Shown here: positions 4,613-10,296 of the stretch, piece after piece
Numbering within the stretch: the stretch's first letter is position 1
Layout: every line of letters starts with the position of its first letter
NCBI GenBank assembly: GCA_024709285.1
Contig: JANJWY010000103.1
Span: 1 to 10,296 of the forward strand
Origin: Erysipelotrichaceae bacterium
GTDB taxonomy: Bacteria > Bacillota_I > Bacilli_A > Erysipelotrichales > Erysipelotrichaceae
Direction of reading: 5' to 3'
DNA length: 10,296 nucleotides
Position numbers and translations under genes: made by a program
The notes under the pieces: generated by a model
The model's database searches: none
The model's input: the letters and a program-made list of their open reading frames with translations, nothing else
Told to the model about the DNA's origin: nothing

Positions 4613-6331
4613 TTACTCCGTATCGTAGTAATCATCAAATTCATCAAAATCGATTTCATCTTCAATCCAAGTCTTCTTGGCTTCTTCCTCTTCCAAACGA
4701 CGGATTTCATCCAATTCCTCTTCTGAATATGTCGGTTTGATGTCATAATCTTTTGTTTTCAGTATCTCAGCAACATTGATCCGAGCTTCAGTCTCTTCTT
4801 TTTTCTTCTTTCGATAATCATCTTTCTTCTTCTCAACAGTTTTCGGAGCAGAAGCCAGCTTTTCAAAACGCGATACATACTCCTTGCGTTCCTTGATTTC
4901 GCGTTTGACACGCTTTTCCGGTTCCTTCTTCTCGACTGGTTTCTCAACCGGTTTCTCGACCGCTCTCTCGACAGGTTTTTCAATGACAGGTTCAACGGTC
5001 TTAACAGCCTCGGCTACAACCTCTGTTACCACAGGTTTTACCTCAACAATTTCAACGACCTTGGCAGCAGCTTCCCTTGCAGCAAATTCCTCAGCTTCAC
5101 GGGCAAACCGTGCAGCTTCATTTTGAGCAAAACGGATGGCTTCCTGTTCGGCTTGTTTCGCAGCGATATCCGCCAATCGGGCATTCTCAGCAGCCGCAGC
5201 TTCATCCAGTGCTTTTTGACGTTTTTCAGCTTCTTTAACCTTCAGTTCTTCAAGATAATCATTGAAACGGCCTTGCCAATCAACATTTTTCTCTTCAACA
5301 TCTGTCCGCGATTTGATATCGATTTTTAAACCGGTCAAGCGAACAGCCAAACGGGCATTTTTCCCCTTTTTACCGATCGCCAGCGACAGTTGATTATCAT
5401 CAACAACCACCATCAGACCGCGCTTTTCCTCTGTCGGGAAAACCGCAAGAATCTGTGCCGGTGACAATGCATTTTTTATAAGCTCCGGAACATTTTCACT
5501 CCACTCAAAGATATCGATTTTTTCGCCTTTTAACTCTTCGATGACCACCTGAACTCTTTGGCCGCGCGGACCGATACAGGCCCCGATCGGATCAACATCA
5601 CTCCGCTTTGAAGACACAGCTATTTTTGTACGTTCACCCGGTTCACGGGCAATCGCTTTGATTTCGACGATACCTTGATAAATCTCCGGAACTTCACGTT
5701 CAAATAAACGTTTGACAAGTTTTGCATCTGCACGAGATACCAACACCTGAGCTCCTTTGGTTTCACGATTGACTTCTGTGATGACAACACGCATCTTCTG
5801 CCCTTCAACATATCGTTCATTCGGCATCTGCGCTGCTTTCGGCATCATGGCCAATGTTTTTCCAAGATTGACAACGATGAATTTTTCCTCAACAGATTCG
5901 ATCTGACCAATGACCATCTCATCAAGCTTATCAATATATTCCTGATAAATCGAGAATTTCTCAGCTTCACGGATCTTCTGCTTCATGACATTTTTAGCCA
6001 ACAATGCAGCAGCTCTGCCCAAGTCATCAATACTAACTTTTTCTTCATACAAATCACCGACTGCAAGGTCAGCATTTCGACGGTTAGCCATTTCCAGTGA
6101 TACTTCTAATTCATCATCTTCCACGGTTTCAACCACGGTATACTGTTGGTAAACATTGACATCACCTGTTTTTTCATCGATATCAACACGCACCAAAGCA
6201 TCCGGAATTTCAATATGTTTTCGGTAAGCTTTGGCTAATGCATCTTGAAGCGCTGACAAAATGATCTCTTTGGAAATGTTGCGTTCGCTTTCGATTGCCT
6301 TAACAGCAATCAATAACTCTTTTACGTTCAT
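4613..6331 (-). CDS. nusA: Transcription factor NusA with a ~230-residue charged C-terminal extension
   Basis: NusA binds RNA polymerase near the RNA exit channel and controls pausing, termination and antitermination. The conserved core covers residues 1-342: an N-terminal RNAP-binding domain (1-130), S1 (about 135-200), KH1 (about 201-278, IGPRG at 253-257) and KH2 (about 279-342, IGKKG at 319-323). Bacillus NusA ends near here. This protein continues to 572: an Ala/Glu coiled coil (about 355-428), a Val/Pro/Glu/Lys stretch with EKPVE-type repeats (about 428-470), a Lys/Arg-rich segment (470-513), and a conserved-looking acidic end (WIEDEIDFDEFDDYYDTE, 555-572). The start is the ATG at 6331, since AAGGAG at 6337-6342 precedes it by 5 bases. 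An in-frame TTG at 6355 lies inside rimP and is not needed. It starts 13 bases after the rimP stop. Similar tails occur in mollicute-type NusA; what this one binds is unknown. Confidence 0.98.
   Translation of the reverse strand: MNVKELLIAVKAIESERNISKEIILSALQDALAKAYRKHIEIPDALVRVDIDEKTGDVNVYQQYTVVETVEDDELEVSLEMANRRNADLAVGDLYEEKVSIDDLGRAAALLAKNVMKQKIREAEKFSIYQEYIDKLDEMVIGQIESVEEKFIVVNLGKTLAMMPKAAQMPNERYVEGQKMRVVITEVNRETKGAQVLVSRADAKLVKRLFEREVPEIYQGIVEIKAIAREPGERTKIAVSSKRSDVDPIGACIGPRGQRVQVVIEELKGEKIDIFEWSENVPELIKNALSPAQILAVFPTEEKRGLMVVVDDNQLSLAIGKKGKNARLAVRLTGLKIDIKSRTDVEEKNVDWQGRFNDYLEELKVKEAEKRQKALDEAAAAENARLADIAAKQAEQEAIRFAQNEAARFAREAEEFAAREAAAKVVEIVEVKPVVTEVVAEAVKTVEPVIEKPVERAVEKPVEKPVEKKEPEKRVKREIKERKEYVSRFEKLASAPKTVEKKKDDYRKKKKEETEARINVAEILKTKDYDIKPTYSEEELDEIRRLEEEEAKKTWIEDEIDFDEFDDYYDTE
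4928..4984 (-). repeat. Short tandem Glu-Lys-Pro-Val coding repeat in nusA
   Basis: Residues 450-468 of NusA repeat the unit EKPVE or AVEKPVE several times, with the DNA repeating GAGAAACCGGT-like units in 12-base steps. The repeat sits between the coiled coil and the basic segment and looks like an extended, flexible spacer. Such tracts often differ in copy number between strains; that is an expectation, not something the window shows. Confidence 0.7.
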
Positions 6332-6336
6332 CTGTA

Positions 6337-6342
6337 CTCCTT
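6337..6342 (-). promoter_or_regulatory. Ribosome binding site that decides the nusA start
   Basis: AAGGAG lies 5 bases before the ATG at 6331 and 2 bases after the rimP stop codon. It supports this ATG over the upstream TTG at 6355, which would add eight non-family residues (MLCNEGVQ). Confidence 0.85.
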
Positions 6343-6344
6343 CA

Positions 6345-6812
6345 TTACAAAGCAACCGCTAAGCGAATAAGCGATATGTTGCTTTTTTCTACTGTAATTT
6401 CTAATTTTTTCTGTTTATCGCGATAAGCGATGGTAAGGACACCTTCTTCAAAACTCAGCAAATCGCCTGTAATTTCCATTTTCTTTTCTACAGGTTTGTT
6501 AAAACGGACAAAAACATAAGCACCGATGACAGCTGAAATTTCAGCATCGCTGCGCAGTTCTCTCTCTGCTCCGGCTGAACAAACTTCCAAGTAGTATTCA
6601 AAGGATATTGCATCATTTTGATCCAATACGTCAGAAACATCATTTGACACCGATTGACACGTGTCTAAATCCATCGATCCGTCATTTCGCATGATGGCTA
6701 CTTGCAAGATTCGCATTTTCCCCTCATTGACCCATTTACACTCATAACACAGAACATTATGTTTTTCTAAAATAGGATCAATCAAGGATTTGATGGCAGT
6801 TATTGAAGACAT
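6345..6812 (-). CDS. rimP: Ribosome maturation factor RimP
   Basis: RimP binds the free 30S subunit and assists assembly of the S12 region before subunit joining. At 155 residues it matches family length. It shows the two-domain layout: an alpha/beta N-terminal domain (about 1-88), with YECKWVNEGKMRILQVAIMRNDG and the hallmark FEYYLEVCSAGAERELR (71-87), and an SH3/Sm-like barrel (about 90-155), with VFVRFNKPV and GDLLSFEEGVLTIAY. The family hallmark is usually 'EVSSPG.ER'; here CSAG replaces SSPG, a mild variation. AAGGAGG at 6817-6823 gives a strong ribosome site 4 bases from the ATG. It is the first gene of the operon, behind its own promoter and a leader hairpin, so its mRNA has a structured 5' leader of about 57 bases. 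Confidence 0.96.
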   Translation of the reverse strand: MSSITAIKSLIDPILEKHNVLCYECKWVNEGKMRILQVAIMRNDGSMDLDTCQSVSNDVSDVLDQNDAISFEYYLEVCSAGAERELRSDAEISAVIGAYVFVRFNKPVEKKMEITGDLLSFEEGVLTIAYRDKQKKLEITVEKSNISLIRLAVAL

Positions 6813-6835
6813 AATTCCTCCTTAAACAAACACGA

Positions 6836-6857
6836 AGGAGTGGTCTTAGCCACTCCT
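6836..6857 (-). promoter_or_regulatory. Leader hairpin in front of rimP
   Basis: AGGAGTGG (6857-6850) pairs perfectly with CCACTCCT (6843-6836) across the loop CTAAGA in the minus-strand RNA. No T run follows (TCGTGTTTGTTT), so it is at best a weak terminator of polC. An outer alternative, CGAAG (6868-6864) with CTTCG (6837-6833), competes with the base of the stem. The 5' arm contains AGGAG, resembling the rimP ribosome site that lies 13 bases after the hairpin. It may cap and stabilise the operon mRNA or act in autoregulation. Confidence 0.75.
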
Positions 6858-6875
6858 AGTTTACTTCGCATGTAT

Positions 6876-6904
6876 ATTTTACTACAATGAAACATGAATT
6901 GCAA
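6876..6904 (-). promoter_or_regulatory. Sigma-A-type promoter of the rimP-nusA-infB operon
   Basis: The -35 box TTGCAA (6904-6899), exactly 17 bases of spacer and the -10 box TAAAAT (6881-6876) lie in the 103-base gap between polC and rimP, 11 bases after the polC stop. The predicted transcript start is about 6869, giving a leader of about 57 bases that begins with the hairpin. No strong terminator separates polC, so some read-through from polC is also likely. Confidence 0.7.
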
Positions 6905-6915
6905 GAAATAGTACA

Positions 6916-9900
6916 CTAGAACAGTGATAACTGATTTTCATCCTGAAGATCATCCAAAACACCCATGATCTCCATTTTTCTGATTTGAGTACCGTTGATT
7001 TGCGTTCTGATTTGTAAGTCTTCTTTAGAAAGGAAGAAACACTTTTCTCTTGCTTCAACGATTGAGCGGGCAACGTTTTCACCCAATCCATCCAGAACTT
7101 TAAAAGGAGGAACAAGAATCCTGGAATCCTTCGGATGAATCATAAATTCATCGGCCTGTGAAAGTTTCAAATCGATATTATCAAAACGATAGCCGCGAAG
7201 TGTCATTTCCAAAGCGACTTCCAACGTACTGTATAAATCCTTCTCTTTGTTTGTGACCTGAAATTTTGTACTGTTGTCCCGCATGCGTTTATCAATATCC
7301 GTCATCCGCGCTAAGATCGCCTGACTTCCTTTACGCATTACATCAATATCATATGCATTACATCGCAACGTAAAATAAGACACATAGTATGCTAACGGAT
7401 GATACACCTTAAACCAGGCAACGCGTACAGCCATGATGACATAAGCAACGGCGTGAGCTTTCGGAAACATGTATTTTATACGTTTACATGAATCTATATA
7501 CCATTGATCGATGCCATGGTGACGCATCAGTTCTTCCCACTCAGGTTTAAGCCCTTTACCCTTACGCACAGACTCCATGATATCAAAAGCCTGTTTCGGT
7601 TTTAATCCTTTATGAATCAGATAAACCATGATATCATCCCGACAGCCAATGACATCCGACAAATGATAACCGTTGAGTATCAAATCTTTGGCATTGTTCA
7701 ACCAGACATCGGTCCCATGAGATAATCCCGAAATTCTCACTAAGTCAGAAAAAGTCTGGGGACGAGTGATTTTCAAAATTTCACGAACAAAAGATGTACC
7801 AAACTCAGGTAACCCGACAGCGCCATTGGACTCAGAATAATTGCGGCTGTCAATATTGAGCGTTGATAAATCAGAAAATACAGAAATGACTTTTGGATCG
7901 TTCATAGGTATGGTCTTCGGATCGATACCTGTCACCTTCTCCAACAGTTTGATGGCCGTAGGATCAACATGACCGAGTATATCGAGTTTTAATAGATTAT
8001 CATGCAAATCATTATAGTCAAAATGCGTAGTTTTCCACTCAGACGTCGGATTATTGGCCGGAAACTGAACTGGCGTAAACTGATGAACATCGACCTCACG
8101 CGGAATTACGATGATCCCGCCCGGATGCTGGCCGGTCGTCCGCTTTACACCTTCACACCCCGTCGCTAAACGGAAGCGCTGTGCCTGACGCATGTTAGTG
8201 TCGATACCTTTTTCTTCACAATAGCCGCTGACATAGCCAAAAGCTGTTTTTTGTGCAACGGTTCCAATCGTACCTGCCCGAAAAACATTGTCTTCACCAA
8301 AAAGCACTTTGGTATACGTATGTGCTTTTTCCTGATAATCACCTGAAAAGTTCAAATCAATATCCGGTACTTTGTCTCCTTCAAACCCCAAGAAAGTTTC
8401 AAACGGAATATCCTGACCATCACCCTGCATCAGTGTCGAACAATGAGGACAAAATTTATCCGGCAGATCATATCCGCTGCTGACCTTACCGTCAAAAAAG
8501 AACTCACTGTAACTGCACTGCGGACAGCTGTAGTGGGGCGGCAACGGATTGACCTCTGTAATTTGAGCCATCGTAGCAACCAGTGAAGACCCTACCGATC
8601 CGCGAGAACCAACCAAATATCCATCTTCAAGGGATTTTTTTACCAACAGATGTGCAATGTAATAGATCACTCCAAACCCATTGGAGATTATAGCTGTCAG
8701 TTCTTTGGCCAATCGGGATTCCACCGGTTTCGGCAGATTTTCCCCATATAATTTATAAGCATTTTTATAACACACCTCGCTCAATTTAGCATCCGCACCT
8801 TCAATCGTCGGTGTATACAGTCCTTTTTGAATTGGGAATACTTCTTCTACTTTCGCAAGCATCCCCTGAGTATTGTCAATTACGATTTGGTGTGCGAGTT
8901 CATAATCCAAAAAGTTAAAAGCATCCATCATTTCATCGGTCGTCCGCAGATGCTGATCCGGTGAGGTGGATACGCTTCGCCGCTGCGCATTGTAAATATA
9001 CAGCGGATGACGTACACCGCCGATACCCTGCGCCTGAATATAAATCTCCCTGAACTGCTTTTGGTCAACTCTGGCATAATGAACATCGCCAGTTGCCAAA
9101 ACCGGAATATTGAGTTTCATTGCTGTTTCAATAATATCCTTTAATATCTGTATCAGTCTTGCTTTTGAAGAAATCGAGTGCTGATCGATCAGTGGCTGAT
9201 AATTCCCCGGTGGCTGAATTTCAATATAGTCGTAGAACTTCAACGCTCTTATCAGTTCTTCGTGACTTTGATTTGCGGCAATCTCAAAAATCTCTCCGTT
9301 GTAACAGCTTGAACCAATCAGCAAATCATCCCGTCTTCTGATAATTTCGTCACGTATGATCCGAGGTTCGGCCATAAATTCATCTTCATCTTTTTTACTG
9401 TTTGCTTTACCAAAGAAAGCCAAATAATCCGTATGCGACAATGTTACAAGTTCAAAAAGCTTTTTCAGTCCGATTTGATTTTTGGCAATGACATTGACAT
9501 GGTTCTTCATTACACTCTTAAAAACATCAGAGTCCTGCACATTTTGCAAATCCTCAACGGTCCGGCAGTTTCTGTCCCTGGCATCTTTTAAAAGATTGAC
9601 CACGACCATACCGGCAATCTCGGCATCATAATCCGCTCTGTGCGCGACCTCTTCGTCATATGGAATCGCATAGTACCGTGCGACCTTACCCAATTTAAAT
9701 GCCTTTCGATCCTTAATCAGAGCGCGGGCACAGTCAAGTGTGTCAATGACGGTGTTTGTCAAAGGTTCTTTATTGAGCCGTTTCAGATTCTCATTGATAA
9801 ATCGGACATCGAAACCGGCATTGTGTGCGACCAACACATTGTCTTCAAAGAAATTCAGTATCAAAGGCATCAGTTCTTTGATCGACTTTGCATTTTCAAC

Positions 9901-10296
9901 ATGTTCCTGACGGATATTTGTTTTCTCACTGATAAAGGCAGGTATTTCAACCGAAGGTTTGACAAAAAACTGCAAACGGTCGATAACCTCTCCATAACGG
10001 ATTTTGACAGCACCGAACTCGATGATTTCATCATATCGTGAAGACAAACCGGTAGTTTCAAGGTCAAAAGCTACTATCGTCATCTCTTCAAGAACCTGAT
10101 TTTTTGGCTGATAAACGATTTTCAGAACAGGGTCTACCATGTTCATTTCAACCCCATATACCATCTTAAAGGGCTGATCGGGATACTGTTTCTTTAACCG
10201 ATTAACCGTGTATTGAGCTTTGGGAAACGACTGGGCAACCATATGATCGGTAATCGCAAGTCCGGCATGACCGTAAGCAAAGGCTGTCTCAACCAA
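6916..10296 (-). CDS. polC: DNA polymerase III alpha subunit, PolC type (N-terminus outside window)
   Basis: This is the replicative polymerase of low-GC Gram-positives, with built-in 3'-5' proofreading. The visible 1126 residues lack the N-terminal OB domain and the first PHP motif; the family is usually about 1430-1450 residues, so roughly 310 are missing, and the Met shown at the edge is a TTG Leu inside the gene. Layout: PHP part 1 with AITDH and YGVE (to about residue 65), a DEDDh exonuclease (about 72-235: FDLETTG with D78/E80, HNAGFD, HRADYD), PHP part 2 (ATGDVHY), then the polymerase: GSRGSVGSS, a zinc site CPQC (591-594) and CPHC (616-619), palm PDIDLNFSGD with D645 and D647, TTGQHPGG, LLKLDILGH and FPKAHAVAY. 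It ends in QLSLF (6933-6919), the beta-clamp motif. The residue after the PHP Asp-His is Met, where I would expect Gly. The stop is TAG, and no terminator follows directly. Confidence 0.99.
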   Translation of the reverse strand: MVETAFAYGHAGLAITDHMVAQSFPKAQYTVNRLKKQYPDQPFKMVYGVEMNMVDPVLKIVYQPKNQVLEEMTIVAFDLETTGLSSRYDEIIEFGAVKIRYGEVIDRLQFFVKPSVEIPAFISEKTNIRQEHVENAKSIKELMPLILNFFEDNVLVAHNAGFDVRFINENLKRLNKEPLTNTVIDTLDCARALIKDRKAFKLGKVARYYAIPYDEEVAHRADYDAEIAGMVVVNLLKDARDRNCRTVEDLQNVQDSDVFKSVMKNHVNVIAKNQIGLKKLFELVTLSHTDYLAFFGKANSKKDEDEFMAEPRIIRDEIIRRRDDLLIGSSCYNGEIFEIAANQSHEELIRALKFYDYIEIQPPGNYQPLIDQHSISSKARLIQILKDIIETAMKLNIPVLATGDVHYARVDQKQFREIYIQAQGIGGVRHPLYIYNAQRRSVSTSPDQHLRTTDEMMDAFNFLDYELAHQIVIDNTQGMLAKVEEVFPIQKGLYTPTIEGADAKLSEVCYKNAYKLYGENLPKPVESRLAKELTAIISNGFGVIYYIAHLLVKKSLEDGYLVGSRGSVGSSLVATMAQITEVNPLPPHYSCPQCSYSEFFFDGKVSSGYDLPDKFCPHCSTLMQGDGQDIPFETFLGFEGDKVPDIDLNFSGDYQEKAHTYTKVLFGEDNVFRAGTIGTVAQKTAFGYVSGYCEEKGIDTNMRQAQRFRLATGCEGVKRTTGQHPGGIIVIPREVDVHQFTPVQFPANNPTSEWKTTHFDYNDLHDNLLKLDILGHVDPTAIKLLEKVTGIDPKTIPMNDPKVISVFSDLSTLNIDSRNYSESNGAVGLPEFGTSFVREILKITRPQTFSDLVRISGLSHGTDVWLNNAKDLILNGYHLSDVIGCRDDIMVYLIHKGLKPKQAFDIMESVRKGKGLKPEWEELMRHHGIDQWYIDSCKRIKYMFPKAHAVAYVIMAVRVAWFKVYHPLAYYVSYFTLRCNAYDIDVMRKGSQAILARMTDIDKRMRDNSTKFQVTNKEKDLYSTLEVALEMTLRGYRFDNIDLKLSQADEFMIHPKDSRILVPPFKVLDGLGENVARSIVEAREKCFFLSKEDLQIRTQINGTQIRKMEIMGVLDDLQDENQLSLF

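Noticed and set aside
4928..4984. Tandem short repeats that could hint at a CRISPR-like or satellite array
   Set aside because: The units are multiples of three inside the nusA frame, have no spacers, and code for EKPVE-type residues.
4884..5126. Plus-strand Ser/Thr-rich repeated frame (FSTGFSTGF) that looks like a surface repeat protein
   Set aside because: It is the antisense reading of the NusA EKPVE repeats and Ala/Glu coiled coil; the repetition comes from nusA.
6332..6355. Longer NusA start at TTG 6355
   Set aside because: It adds eight residues not found in the family and lies inside rimP, while the ATG at 6331 has AAGGAG 5 bases upstream.
6836..6857. Hairpin after polC as a full rho-independent terminator
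   Set aside because: The stem is good, but it is followed by TCGTGTTTGTTT and not by a T run, and it lies downstream of a promoter for the next operon.
9640..10041. Plus-strand frame of 133 codons opposite the PolC exonuclease
   Set aside because: The minus strand carries the conserved DEDDh motifs throughout; the plus frame has no start signal or family match.

Overview
The window holds the replication and translation core of a low-GC Gram-positive bacterium. Every gene lies on the minus strand, so transcription runs from high to low coordinates. Several features point to Firmicutes: a PolC-type DNA polymerase ending in the clamp-binding motif QLSLF, the gene order polC-rimP-nusA-rnpM-ylxQ-infB-rbfA, strong AAGGAGG ribosome sites, and the standard genetic code (Trp by TGG, TGA used as stop). 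The short IF-2 (616 residues) and the NusA with a long charged tail resemble Erysipelotrichia and relatives of the Mollicutes more than Bacillus. That narrower placement is an inference.

Region by region along transcription: polC (10296-6916) enters from the right edge without its start. A consensus-like sigma-A promoter and a GC-rich hairpin (6904-6836) follow at once, giving the next operon its own start. rimP, nusA, rnpM, ylxQ, infB and rbfA (6812-1843) are packed tightly, with gaps of 9 to 18 bases and one 4-base overlap. They end at a classic terminator whose stem includes the rbfA stop codon. The operon covers 30S maturation (RimP, RbfA), transcription elongation and termination (NusA), two small RNA-binding proteins (RnpM, YlxQ) and initiation (IF-2). 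Unlike Bacillus, it does not continue into truB or ribF.

Below 1840 the content is accessory. First comes a lone Phd/YefM-like antitoxin gene with its own promoter and terminator and no toxin beside it. Then come three co-directional envelope or stress-type genes: a YtxH-like single-span protein, a 49-residue Lmo0937-type membrane protein, and a secreted DUF3494 (ice-binding-like) protein that runs off the left edge.

The oddest observation is in IF-2. The invariant glycine of the G3 motif (DTPGH in the family) reads cysteine (DTPCH), one base from the expected codon, while all other GTPase motifs are intact. No new defence or mobile system was found: there is no CRISPR array, insertion sequence, tRNA or rRNA, and no gene-free stretch longer than 300 bases.
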